Below are positions 23,202-32,913 of a stretch of DNA of 64,000 bases, piece after piece. A model generated the notes under the pieces. It made no database searches, had not been told where the DNA came from, and saw nothing but the letters and a program-made list of their open reading frames with translations. Source of the stretch: Eudorina sp. 2006-703-Eu-15 (Eukaryota; Chlorophyta; Chlorophyceae; Chlamydomonadales; Volvocaceae). Position 1 is the first letter of the stretch, and every line of letters starts with the position of its first letter. A program made the position numbers and the translations under genes. The DNA lies in the NCBI GenBank assembly GCA_003117195.1, contig BDSI01000135.1, positions 124,001 through 188,000 of the forward strand. The letters run 5' to 3'.

Positions 23202-24390
23202 ATTCTTTCCTCCTTTTAGTTAACTCATCTTTGTGCGCCCCTTGACGTAAATCGTTGTGGGGGAACGAATGTCAGTATTGGCCATACGACCAGTACAACA
23301 TGTAACATACATACATAAGACTTGGCAGGGCGCTCTGAGTTGTTTCATACATACCCCATTACTTCTGAATAATACTACATCAACTTTGTCATGCGATAAA
23401 CATAAACCACGTGCGCGTTTAGCTACGAGTGAAGGTTGACCCAAGTCAATGTTACAAACTACCAAGTACCAACTTCTTAACTTCTTTGCCTACCTTATCA
23501 CAACACTAAACTCCTTTAATACAAGGCTGATAAGTCTGATGGATTCGTTACAAGTTTGCTCTCTTCGATTATTCCGACGTCCTGCACAGAATCATTTGAA
23601 ATATCTACGGGTCCGCACTGCGCGCCCATGCAAGGAATTTTCGAAAGAGCCGAACGCTCATCAGGTAATACTGATTGCCATTATAATGCTTGCGTGTTTC
23701 CGCTAGTGGCTGTCCATCGAATGATATCGGCAGGGCGACCTTCACCCTTATGCAGATAATCCTGGTCACCGTTTCGGATTATAATAATGCAGCAGCGGGG
23801 ATCAATAACGGGCTGTCCTAAAGCTAGCGGCCCGGAGTGTCACTACCTTCATTCAGAAAAGTAGAATCCTGGCAGGTGGGTTGGCTGTGTGGGTGGGCAG
23901 GCAGGTGGCCGGGCAGGTCGCGCAGGCATTGGAACTTGGGTGAGCACAAAACAAGATAGGATGCTAGGATGCTAGGATGCTTCTCCAGGGAGGTGCTAGA
24001 AGGCAGGAGGTCCGACTAGTCCGACAACCAAGCAGACATGAGTGATGTAATGTAACCGTGTGTAATGTACCCGAGTGTAAAAGATAACTGAGCCGCGAGA
24101 AGCGAACCCGAGTGTATGTGTGCACTCATGTAGCTTATGCTTACCTACCTTGTGTGGGCGGGACCTGCAGGGATGGGTGGGGCGGGGGCCCAGGCAAAGG
24201 TATGTATGTCCGGTTAGTGCGGTGGGCAGACATGTAGAGGGACTGACGTGTTGATGTCAAATGAGTAGAGAGTGGGCAGAGAAGGACGTACGTGAGGCAC
24301 TAGACATCTCACCCACACAGATATGATTGACAAGCTGGCATGTGACTAGAACAAGGTGGACCCTTAGTCCCGACTGGGTGTTCTTTTTTG

Positions 24391-24430
24391 GGCGGGGCCC
24401 CAGCGCGAAGCGCGTTCGGGGGGCCCCGCC
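24391..24430. repeat. GC hairpin, 11-bp perfect arms
   Basis: GGCGGGGCCCC at 24391-24401 is inverted at 24420-24430 with an 18-base loop that itself contains GCGCGAAGCGCG. Confidence 0.75.
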
Positions 24431-24447
24431 CCCTAGGATTGCCCATG

Positions 24448-24450
<3 letters not shown>

Positions 24451-24488
<38 letters not shown>
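24451..24488. repeat. (GT)n microsatellite
   Basis: Nineteen uninterrupted GT dinucleotides. Confidence 0.95.
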
Positions 24489-24490
<2 letters not shown>

Positions 24491-25488
24491 GGTAACGGCG
24501 AAACGTTCATTATCCGCTAAACTAATTCGCTATGTTTGTCATATTAATTGTCATCTATTGCAAGGTAACTTTGGTTTGGCTGAAAAAAATTCTTTGCGCA
24601 CAAACGGTCAAAGTAAAGCTCCGCGGTCCCCATGGACCCGAGTCAACATCCAACCAACGCCTCTCGCGCTCATATTTGTTGCAACGGGTGCCGCGTGATG
24701 AATACTTGAATTAGGAATGGGCGGCGCGTGCTAAATTGAACTTCGATAGTGTTCTGATGTTTGAACATCAAGATACCACCAACATCAAGATTTGTCTTTC
24801 TGTCTTGCCAGATGAATACAAATCAACAATATGTATTGAATCAAAGTTTCAAGATGCAAAGGGATAGCGTACCGAGTGCCAACGAGTTCTCCAGTTCCGA
24901 TGGCCCAAAGTCCGGGTCTCACCGCGGCTTTTTCGCACCTGTTTTTGCCTTACATTTGCTATGTAACTATTGATAGCAAACTTTAGAGGTTCACGTCTGC
25001 TGCGGGCGTGCAACTGAAGGGTTGCATGCCTGCCGACGGACCAAACAACTACAGTTTCACGGCAAAACAAGGATGCTTCAAGCTTGCTTTGTGATCATCT
25101 GCTTGACAGACGGATGTGGTAGTGCAGAGGCGACTATCGGTACCATAGTGCCGATACGGTGACCGCCGTCGCCGGCGGCGCGTACTGCAGGATGGTTTCG
25201 GGGCTGCCGACGTGTTTGGGCTTGGTGAATCTATGCACGCCGATTCCCCTTCAACATCAACGACACCCCCAATGGCAACCTTTCACTCTCTCACACTGTT
25301 GCGCTGTAATAGAGTTCTCCTTCTAAAGCAAGCGGCCTGTACGGATTATAGGGGGCCCCGCCCTTTTCCGGCTTCGAGGAAGCCGACCCCTACTTGTTAC
25401 CAACGGGCCCAGACAGCTCGCTTGTAGGTAGGTGCCAAATCTCACCAACGCCTTCCAAGGACTGCGCACCCATCCTCCACCACCGCGG

Positions 25489-25990
25489 TGTTGTGTATAG
25501 TCCACCGGTTTGGTGGCGTCAAAAGACACCGATTTGGAGACCTGCCGTAGATTATATACAGGGCTGCACGTCACAGATGACGTGTCCTCTTCCCGAATAT
25601 TCTCGGGCGACAGGTTCGCGACCGTCCAGACGAAGTTCCAGAAGATCCGAAGAAGTCTCCAATCGGGTTGCCAGTCAGCGCCAGGGAACAGTCCCAGCCA
25701 TAGCCAGATGCTATGACCCCCGCCTATGCACAGCGCATAGACTTCCGCAGACAGATGCGGCACTAATACAACAGAGGCCGACAGAACGTAGCTCAGGCGC
25801 TACTCGGCATACGAACAGCTCGTCAGACAGTTGGCCTGTACGTCGGGCAAGTCAGACTACTACGTTCAGTGGTAGTTTCGGACGTATCAGAAGTATTACC
25901 AGAATTATTGTCAGACCAATTATTATTAGATATTATAACAATGTTAAATATTACAGAATTAGTGCGTATCAGATTACGCAGTATACAACA
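25489..25990 (-). repeat. 3' LTR of the chromovirus
   Basis: The plus-strand left copy begins TGTTGTGTATAG and ends GTATACAACA, giving the canonical TG...CA ends with short inverted termini. It is identical in sequence to 32028-32529. Confidence 0.97.
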
Positions 25991-25993
25991 ACT

Positions 25994-26003
25994 ATCCCCC
26001 CTC
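25994..26003 (-). promoter_or_regulatory. Polypurine tract
   Basis: The minus strand reads GAGGGGGGAT and ends 3 bases from the 3' LTR, the expected place for plus-strand DNA priming. Confidence 0.75.
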
Positions 26004-26083
26004 AGGATGCAGCGTCCCCGCTGCATGAAAGGGAGCCAGATTAGGCACGGCATAGAGCGGCAATTATGACTTACCTGTACCGC

Positions 26084-27112
26084 TCAACTTACCTTAGCCG
26101 TGGCCCGTAACCGAGCTTCCTCCAGCAGGGGTTTCATATCAGGAGTAAAATTTCGCGCAGGTTCCCAGCTATTGTGCTCAGAGGAATACCCAGCCCATTT
26201 GACGAGGTATTCGTGCACAGTGCGCTTACGTCCGCTCTTACCCACCCGTCGCGCGCGGTAGTCCAGGATGCGCTCAACAGCATAGGTGGTTTGCTTGCCC
26301 TTAAGCCAGTCAACAGGCCCAGGCTCCGTCACAGGCGGAGTGTCAGTAGAATCAGGTTCAGGATCAGAGCCACGGTACGGCCGAACCAGAGACACATGAA
26401 ACGTAGGGTGAATGCGCATGTCAGATGGTAGCTGAAGTTCAACGGCGACAGATCCCACCATGCGTGCGACAGGATATGGACCCACCCAGCGTGGTAACAG
26501 CTTACGTGACCCTTCAGCCAAGGAACGCAGATTCTTGGTGCTCAGCATGACCAACTGTCCCTTGCGGAAGGTGACGTCCCGTTTAGATTTGTTGTAGTAG
26601 TCAGCCGTCCGTTGCTGTGCAGCATCCAAGCAAGATCTGGCATCTGCTATCCGGGACACAAACGACTTGACAAAAACCTTAGCAGCAGGTACGTTTACAT
26701 CCAACTCACGCCACACAGGCAGAGCCGGGTTATAACCGTAATTCAGGAAGAAAGGACTCTTGCCAGTCGAACGGTTCACAGCATTGTTGATAGCAAACTC
26801 AGCAGCAGTCAGGTAGGTGTCCCAGGCAGATGGTGTGCGGCCAGCGAAGTTACGGAGCATGTCGCCCAGAACGCGATTCACACGTTCAGTCTGGCCATCA
26901 GATTGTGGATGGTATGCAGTGGACAGATTCACACGCATCCCAACCAAAACACCCAGCGCGGCCCAAAACTTACTCGCAAACTGAGTACCACGATCAGACA
27001 CAACGCTCTTTGGCACGCCGTGCAATCGTACGACGTTATCAAAGAACAGTCGTGCAGTGTCTTCAGCAGTGCAAGCAGTCGTGGTAGGGGCAAGATGCAC
27101 CATCTTCGTCAA
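26084..27112 (-). CDS. Pol, C-terminal part: integrase core and chromodomain
   Basis: 342-codon frame. It starts inside the integrase catalytic core at TKMVHLAPTT. The second catalytic Asp is in VSDRGTQFASKFW and the Glu in QSDGQTERVNRVL. The integrase C-terminal region and its GPY/F motif (WVGPYPVARMV) follow. The last ~70 residues are a chromodomain (YAVERILDYR, EYLVKWAGYSSEHNSWEP), which in chromoviruses directs insertion to marked chromatin. The frame is shifted relative to the upstream pol frame, so it has no start of its own; the listed Met is internal to the domain. Confidence 0.93.
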   Translation of the reverse strand: MTKMVHLAPTTTACTAEDTARLFFDNVVRLHGVPKSVVSDRGTQFASKFWAALGVLVGMRVNLSTAYHPQSDGQTERVNRVLGDMLRNFAGRTPSAWDTYLTAAEFAINNAVNRSTGKSPFFLNYGYNPALPVWRELDVNVPAAKVFVKSFVSRIADARSCLDAAQQRTADYYNKSKRDVTFRKGQLVMLSTKNLRSLAEGSRKLLPRWVGPYPVARMVGSVAVELQLPSDMRIHPTFHVSLVRPYRGSDPEPDSTDTPPVTEPGPVDWLKGKQTTYAVERILDYRARRVGKSGRKRTVHEYLVKWAGYSSEHNSWEPARNFTPDMKPLLEEARLRATAKVS

Positions 27113-30100
27113 GCGATCAACAAGTACGAGTACGGCGTCGTATCCCCCTCAGTTTTGGGCAGCGAGACAACGAAGTCCAGGGAAACGCTCTCCCACGGAG
27201 CATTCGGCACAGGCAGAGGTTGCAGATGCCCATGAGGCTTACCAGACAGGGACTTGTTGCGTTGACAGAGATCGCAGGACTGCACATAGTTCTCGACATC
27301 CTTGGCGAGCCGAGGCCACCAGAACTGGCGTCGGATCAGGTCCAACAGACGGACGTAACCAGGATGCCCAGCCAAAGGACCTTCATGAAAACGGGAAAGG
27401 AGCTCGCGACGCAAAGAGTCATCGTTAGGAACGACAACCTGCTTGTACGAACCCTCAGGACGGACCCAAAGACCGTTTTCGCGACGCAGATGCCCCGTAT
27501 TGACTGGATCAGAGAACCATGGGTCAGTGACGTACGCACGCTTCAGACGCGACGCAAAGTCAGACGCGGCAAAAGGTTGGCTCGCGGCAGACTGACGACG
27601 CGTGGCAACAGACAGGATGGCAGCATGCAAGGAAGGATGCCGACTGAGTGCATCAGCAATATTCATGGATCCAGACAGATACTCCCAGTTGAAGTTGAAC
27701 CGAGCCAGATACTCCATCCAGCGGGCCTGGCGACGATTCAAGGAGGGAACCCCTTGCAGGAAGGTTAGGGGCTTATGGTCAGTCTTGAGCACAAACGGTC
27801 GGCCCTCCAAGTAGCAACGCCATTCCTTCAGAGCGTGCAAGACAGCAAGCAACTCCTGCTCACCCGTGGTGTAACGGGTCTCAGCACCAGAGAACTTCTT
27901 ACTCGTGAACGCAATGGGTCGACCTTCTTGCAACAACACGGCGCCAGTGCCATGCAGTGATGCGTCGGTAACGACCTCAACGCGGAACGGTAACGAGTAA
28001 TCAGGGAAGCGCAGGATGATATCATCAGCAACAGCACGCTTCAGGGTGTCGAACGCCTTCTGACACTCAGGGGTCCAGGCATCCGCCGAAGTGAAGGCAC
28101 CCTTACGTGTCAGGTTCGTGAGCGGAGCCGCAATAACCGAATAACGCTCGATGAACTTACGGAAGTAGTTAGTCAGACCCAGAAACTTCCGCAGCTCCTG
28201 AAGGTTGGTAGGCGTCGGCCAGTCCCGTACGACAGCAGATTTACGGGGATCCATGCGAACGCCATCCTTGGAGACGATGTGTCCCAAATATTCAACCTGA
28301 GGCTCGGCCCAGTGACACTTAGAGCGTTTGGCATACAGTTGCTCACGGCGCAGAATGTCAAAAACAAGGCGCAGGTGCTGCAGATGTTCCTCGCGCGTCA
28401 TCGAGAAAACCAGAATGTCATCCAGATAGCAAACGACAAATTTATCGATGTACTGGCGGAAGGTGCGATCCATAACGGCTTGGAACGTTGCAGGAGCGTT
28501 CACTAAACCGAAGGACAGGACAGTGTACTCGTAGTGACCAAAGGGCGTACGGAAGGCAGTTTTCGGGATATCCGACTCAGCAATGCGGATCTGATTGTAG
28601 CCCTGCTGAAGGTCAATCGAGCTGAAATAAGCTGCACCCCGCAGTTTGTCTAACAGATCATCGACGCGCGGGAGGGGGTAACGGTTTTTAACAGTAACCG
28701 AATTCAGACCCCGATAATCGATGCACATGCGCAGACCGCCATCCTTCTTACCCACAAACAGGATCGGGGCAGAATACGGAGATGTGCTCGGTCGGATCAT
28801 ACCTTTCTTCAGCAGATCGGTGACCTGGCGCTTTACCTCATCGAGCTCCAACGGACTAAGCCGATACATGGGCCGAGAGACAGGTTGCGCTCCAGGCACC
28901 AAAGGTATGGTGTGGTCGACAGGCCGCATAGGAGGAAGTCCCGGGATTTCCTGAAAGACATCGGCATACTCCTCCAACAGAGCTTGCAGATCGGGGTCAG
29001 TTGGCGCGACAGGTTGCACGGCAGCATTCAACTGCAGCTTAGGCCGTACAAGCAAGGCATGAGCACCCTTACGCAACAGACGCACGGCAGCCTTACGCCC
29101 TATGGCTTCAGGCTCTTCATGCCGGCAAATCGCAGCAGCAGCGAAATTCACGCAGGGTGGCTCAGCGCACGCACGATCCCCAGAACAGAAGGGAACCTTG
29201 CACGACAGGGTACCCTTGCGCAGGCGCAGGGCACGTGCAGGGTAATCGACAACCGCCCCAAACTGAGAAAGCGTGGACGAACCCAGAATGTATGTGGCCA
29301 CATCAGTCAGCTTGGGCAACACATACGGCTGAGCAGTGAACCGCAACGGACCCACAGCCAGCCTGAGGGTAACCCGTCCCAGAATGGCCTGCGTACCACC
29401 ATCAGCCAGAGTGACATGAGACCGCGCAGATGTAGCAGGTCGCAGCCCAAGGCGTTCCACCTCAGAGGCAGAGATGAAGTCATCGCTGGCGCCCGTATCC
29501 GCAAGCGCAGTCATACGATGGCCAGCAGCAGAGATAGAAACAAGAGGAACGCCAGAACCTGTGAGGGCAGCGGCACCTGGAGACAGAAGGGCAGAAATGT
29601 GGGGGTCCCCCTCATCGGGAACCACCGGGCCCTTGCGCGGTGCTTCGTACCAGACCTCAGCTGCATAAGGAAAACCAGGCAACGGAGTCGGACGCCCAGC
29701 CACGTCAACACCGTTAAACAGAACGGTACCCGGCCGAAACTGCAAGACACGCTTGAAACCCGCCAACAGAGAGGCCGCCTTTCGAGACATGAACTCAGGC
29801 AACAGAACCCCCGCAGCGGTATCAGGACGCTGACGTTTGCACGATCGGTACCGGGCTACCTGCAGCTGAAGCTCACGCAGAGAGGAGGGGGTAAACCAGA
29901 TCGTATGCCCGCCCAGGTCAACAGAGGCAAGGGACGGAACGCAAGGCGCGAAAAGATTACAGAAAGTGTCAAAGCCAGCGCGCGCCGTCCGAGCGTCCAG
30001 CGAAAAGCGCCGTCCCACTACGCCCTCAACCTGGCGCAGGACATCAGGCACGATTGCACGCGCTGCACGGAAAGCAGACAGATCAGGCAATGCGCCGCGC

Positions 30101-30150
30101 GAAACAGCAGACCCAGGCGACTCCCCCTTAGCATCAACCTGGGCAACCTC
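27109..30150 (-). CDS. Pol: protease, reverse transcriptase, RNase H, integrase N-terminus
   Basis: The frame is open from the codon after the gag UAG (30150) to a stop at 27109. Domains from the N-terminus: aspartic protease with ALADTGASDDF (about residue 215); reverse transcriptase with KDGGLRMCIDYRGLN and the catalytic YLDD (about residues 420-585); RNase H with VTDASLHGTGAVLL and TDHKPLTFLQ; the HHCC integrase zinc finger (CDLCQRNKSL); and the first integrase Asp in SLDFVVSLPK. It then leaves the integrase frame and ends at LLIA. There is no ATG at the start; the part downstream of 30090 begins with TTG. Expression as a gag-pol fusion is therefore expected. Confidence 0.95.
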   Translation of the reverse strand, partial: EVAQVDAKGESPGSAVSRGALPDLSAFRAARAIVPDVLRQVEGVVGRRFSLDARTARAGFDTFCNLFAPCVPSLASVDLGGHTIWFTPSSLRELQLQVARYRSCKRQRPDTAAGVLLPEFMSRKAASLLAGFKRVLQFRPGTVLFNGVDVAGRPTPLPGFPYAAEVWYEAPRKGPVVPDEGDPHISALLSPGAAALTGSGVPLVSISAAGHRMTALADTGASDDFISASEVERLGLRPATSARSHVTLADGGTQAILGRVTLRLAVGPLRFTAQPYVLPKLTDVATYILGSSTLSQFGAVVDYPARALRLRKGTLSCKVPFCSGDRACAEPPCVNFAAAAICRHEEPEAIGRKAAVRLLRKGAHALLVRPKLQLNAAVQPVAPTDPDLQALLEEYADVFQEIPGLPPMRPVDHTIPLVPGAQPVSRPMYRLSPLELDEVKRQVTDLLKKGMIRPSTSPYSAPILFVGKKDGGLRMCIDYRGLNSVTVKNRYPLPRVDDLLDKLRGAAYFSSIDLQQGYNQIRIAESDIPKTAFRTPFGHYEYTVLSFGLVNAPATFQAVMDRTFRQYIDKFVVCYLDDILVFSMTREEHLQHLRLVFDILRREQLYAKRSKCHWAEPQVEYLGHIVSKDGVRMDPRKSAVVRDWPTPTNLQELRKFLGLTNYFRKFIERYSVIAAPLTNLTRKGAFTSADAWTPECQKAFDTLKRAVADDIILRFPDYSLPFRVEVVTDASLHGTGAVLLQEGRPIAFTSKKFSGAETRYTTGEQELLAVLHALKEWRCYLEGRPFVLKTDHKPLTFLQGVPSLNRRQARWMEYLARFNFNWEYLSGSMNIADALSRHPSLHAAILSVATRRQSAASQPFAASDFASRLKRAYVTDPWFSDPVNTGHLRRENGLWVRPEGSYKQVVVPNDDSLRRELLSRFHEGPLAGHPGYVRLLDLIRRQFWWPRLAKDVENYVQSCDLCQRNKSLSGKPHGHLQPLPVPNAPWESVSLDFVVSLPKTEGDTTPYSYLLIA

Positions 30151-31605
30151 CTAAGCCTTTTGCCCCCCCTTCAGCAGCGGGCAAGTGTCCGCACGGTGGG
30201 CGTTGGAGGCGCATCGGAGGCACAAGCCTTCACCCTTGCGGTAGTTGTACTCCGCCCGAGTGCAGCAGAATTTGTCTAACCACTCCTGATCACGCCGGTT
30301 GTTGCGTCGGGGCCGCTTCGACCGCGGCTGCGCCCAACCGTCGTCCTTCCCCTTGTGGCTTGCGCGAGCCGCGCCGCCCGACTGCTGCTTCCCGCGCCGC
30401 CCTCCATCGCCGCCTTTCGCCGCCCCGGTGGCGGCGGCGGCGGCGGTCGGTGCGCGGCGCTTGGCGCCAGCCGCCGGCGGGACGTCCTCCGCGTCCGACA
30501 GGTCGGACATGTCCTGCGCAGTCAGGGCATGCAAGCGAACAGAGGACCGGGCTTGTTGCTCAGCAAGCCGCTTATGCTCCAGCCGCCGCTCCATGCCGAA
30601 AGCGAACGTGAGCAGGTCCTGGAAGGTCGGGAAGGTCTGTCCGAGAGAATCAGATGCGCAATCACCAGCGAGCTCAGCAGTCAAGCCCTTGTGAAACCAG
30701 AAGCGCTTCTCGGAATCAGAGACATCAGGAATGGCAGAAATGATAGCCTCAAAGCGGCTATGGTATGCTGCGACCTTATCACCAGAACGCATGCGGTGCT
30801 TGCCAGATGCAAGCTTGTGCCGGGCCTCATCCTCAGCAGACAGGATGCGCGGGGCGAAACGGCTAAGCAAAGCGGTCAGAAGTTCTTCCGAGGTGAAGGT
30901 TTCCTTTGCGGTGGTCCAGGAGTCATGCCACGCCTTCGCCGCACCCTCAAGGGCAGTGGCCAGAAAAAGGCAGCGCATGTTGTCCAGATGACCTCCCTTC
31001 ACAACCGCAAAGTAGTTCCTAGCATCCCGTACGAACGCCCGCGTGCGTGCCGCAATTTTGACAGGATCCGCATGCTTAAGGTCAGCAGGCAAGGACAGTT
31101 TCGGCACAGATATGGTAATTTTCAGTACCTCATCGTCGGCGCCCTTGTCGGTCGAGGCCGGAGCCCCCTGACCGGCCGAGCCACCCGCACCAGCCGCAGC
31201 CCCGTTATCGTTGACTGCATGACCAGACCCCAGTACAGCGGGCGTACCGTCAACGGAGTGAACAGGCTCAGGGACTGCAGCAGTGGGAGCTGGGGCAGGC
31301 ACAGGCACGTTAGAGGCACCAGGAGGAACAGGGAAAGGCTGCGCAGCGGCGCCGAAAATGGCCGGTGCAGCAGCGTTAAAAACAGGCACGGCATTCGCAG
31401 CAGGTACAGGAGCAGCAGGCGGGACCGGACCCCAGCGGACCGGCGGACCCCAACGGTTCACCCGCTGCGGAGCTGCATTCGGAACAGCAGCAGGCACCTG
31501 ACCAGGCAGTTGTCCCCAACCCAGATAAGGAACACTGCCGAAAAACGGTGCAATGCCGGCCCAGACAGGAGGATACGCAACGTTCGGGTAGTTCGGTGCG
31601 AACAT
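30151..31605 (-). CDS. Gag polyprotein with CCHC zinc knuckle
   Basis: 484 aa from ATG at 31605 to a UAG at 30151-30153. The N-terminal third is rich in Pro, Ala and Val and is followed by a capsid-like helical region (FLATALEGAAKAWHDSW, a motif family common to plant gypsy Gag). A basic stretch KRPRRNNRRD precedes one CX2CX4HX4C knuckle (CLRCASNAHRADTC) close to the C-terminus. Gag forms the particle and binds RNA. Confidence 0.95.
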   Translation of the reverse strand: MFAPNYPNVAYPPVWAGIAPFFGSVPYLGWGQLPGQVPAAVPNAAPQRVNRWGPPVRWGPVPPAAPVPAANAVPVFNAAAPAIFGAAAQPFPVPPGASNVPVPAPAPTAAVPEPVHSVDGTPAVLGSGHAVNDNGAAAGAGGSAGQGAPASTDKGADDEVLKITISVPKLSLPADLKHADPVKIAARTRAFVRDARNYFAVVKGGHLDNMRCLFLATALEGAAKAWHDSWTTAKETFTSEELLTALLSRFAPRILSAEDEARHKLASGKHRMRSGDKVAAYHSRFEAIISAIPDVSDSEKRFWFHKGLTAELAGDCASDSLGQTFPTFQDLLTFAFGMERRLEHKRLAEQQARSSVRLHALTAQDMSDLSDAEDVPPAAGAKRRAPTAAAAATGAAKGGDGGRRGKQQSGGAARASHKGKDDGWAQPRSKRPRRNNRRDQEWLDKFCCTRAEYNYRKGEGLCLRCASNAHRADTCPLLKGGQKA

Positions 31606-32027
31606 CGTAACAGAGATGCGGACCGAACGTCACAGATAACCGAACGCGCAACTAAACAAAGAATTCAGAACCTACTCAATCCAGTGGCCTTATCCACTTC
31701 GGCCAAGAAACGGACGAGGTGGTGCCGCAGGTTGCGAAGGCCGATGCGCAGCTTGCGCGGCGCGACAGCCGACTTTGCCGAACCTGCGGTCACTCAACAG
31801 CTAAGCCACACAGGCAACCTAACAAGGCAATATCGCAAGCTAGTAATGCAAATTACAGACCCTCGTCAGCGGCATCCAGGAGTGCAGCGGCGAGGTCGGC
31901 CATCGGTAGCTCGCGGTCGGGCTGTGTATCCGCTTCCATATGGTTATAAGAAGTAAGTATGAGAACGCGTAGATCGAGATATGAGCGCAACGAGACGCCC
32001 CAGAAGGGACCGTCTCGATACCAAACT
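31606..32027 (-). other. Leader between 5' LTR and gag
   Basis: 422 bases from the LTR to the gag ATG. It carries the primer binding site at its start and would hold packaging signals. No separate gene is recognised. Confidence 0.7.
32006..32023 (-). promoter_or_regulatory. Putative primer binding site
   Basis: The plus strand reads GGGACCGTCTCGATACCA, a possible tRNA 3' end including CCA, starting 4 bases inside the 5' LTR. The matching tRNA could not be named; initiator-Met tRNAs of plants also end ATACCA. Confidence 0.6.
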
Positions 32028-32529
32028 TGTTGTGTATAGTCCACCGGTTTGGTGGCGTCAAAAGACACCGATTTGGAGACCTGCCGTAGATTATATACAG
32101 GGCTGCACGTCACAGATGACGTGTCCTCTTCCCGAATATTCTCGGGCGACAGGTTCGCGACCGTCCAGACGAAGTTCCAGAAGATCCGAAGAAGTCTCCA
32201 ATCGGGTTGCCAGTCAGCGCCAGGGAACAGTCCCAGCCATAGCCAGATGCTATGACCCCCGCCTATGCACAGCGCATAGACTTCCGCAGACAGATGCGGC
32301 ACTAATACAACAGAGGCCGACAGAACGTAGCTCAGGCGCTACTCGGCATACGAACAGCTCGTCAGACAGTTGGCCTGTACGTCGGGCAAGTCAGACTACT
32401 ACGTTCAGTGGTAGTTTCGGACGTATCAGAAGTATTACCAGAATTATTGTCAGACCAATTATTATTAGATATTATAACAATGTTAAATATTACAGAATTA
32501 GTGCGTATCAGATTACGCAGTATACAACA
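32028..32529 (-). repeat. 5' LTR of the chromovirus (promoter copy)
   Basis: Identical to the left LTR. On the minus strand a TATATAA box lies at 32097-32091. Just upstream of it is the palindrome CACGTCACAGATGACGTG (32106-32123) carrying two opposed TGACG cores, as in CRE/as-1-type sites. Placement before the TATA box suggests a U3 promoter element, with transcription starting around 32065. Confidence 0.95.
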
Positions 32530-32544
32530 CGCGGGAGGATGGGT

Positions 32545-32611
32545 GGTCATGCAGCCATACGTACCGGCCAACATACCGGGTTGGCCGGTACGGCATGTGT
32601 ATGGCATGACC
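32545..32611. repeat. Imperfect 67-bp hairpin next to the LTR element
   Basis: GTACCGGCCAAC is inverted as GTTGGCCGGTAC around a short loop. Outer arms GGTCATGC...CCATAC and GTATGGCATGACC extend the stem. It is probably a tiny foldback or MITE remnant and lies just outside the right target duplication. Confidence 0.6.
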
Positions 32612-32820
32612 TGCACGTCCATGACCTTACCACCGTAACCATCTGCCCTCTGCAGGGAGCTAGGTCTGTTTGCCGTTTTGGCCGTTAAATGCGCATTTCT
32701 ATAACCTGGAATTTAGTGGCCGGGAGAGCGGACTGTGGCTTGCTGGGCTTGCTGGAGCTAGCGGCCTTACTCAGGCGAGTAAAATATGACAGGTGAGTGA
32801 GCTTGAGGGCGGATAGCATG

Positions 32821-32913
32821 TGTAAGCCGGTACGGCAGCGCGCCGTACAGAGGCTCACAATATAGGGAGCCCAAATGGGTTCCCAACCATCCGGTAAGCC
32901 TTTGCGTCTTACA
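32821..32913. mobile_element. 93-bp TG...CA element with 5-bp target dupl.
   Basis: It begins TGTAAGCCGGTACGGC and ends GCGTCTTACA, flanked by perfect GCATG direct repeats (32816-32820 and 32914-32918). A second copy is at 36923-37013. TG...CA ends with 5-bp duplications fit a solo LTR of a miniature LTR retrotransposon (TRIM type) or a MITE. An internal hairpin pairs GTACGGC with GCCGTAC. Confidence 0.8.

Larger units (their letters stand above)
23202..25483. other. Gene-poor AT-richer spacer with simple repeats
   Basis: No host gene was recognised. It holds a GC hairpin (24391-24430), a GT microsatellite (24451-24488) and a dispersed motif GGTGGACCCTTAGTCCCGAC near 24356 that recurs at about 38870. 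The right boundary is the target duplication of the LTR retrotransposon. Confidence 0.45.
25489..32529 (-). mobile_element. Ty3/gypsy chromovirus LTR retrotransposon, 7,041 bp
   Basis: Two 502-bp LTRs bound gag, protease, reverse transcriptase, RNase H, integrase and chromodomain in that order on the minus strand, the order that defines Ty3/gypsy. The 5-bp target duplication CGCGG is at 25484-25488 and 32530-32534. Comparing the LTRs line by line I found no difference, so insertion was recent. Chromodomain elements of this kind (for example REM1-type elements) are known in Chlamydomonas. Two features question autonomy: a UAG between gag and pol, and a frameshift inside integrase. Confidence 0.97.

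Noticed and set aside
28885..31956. Long plus-strand frames (464 and 533 codons) over the LTR element
   Set aside because: They are antisense shadows of gag and pol with no domain character.
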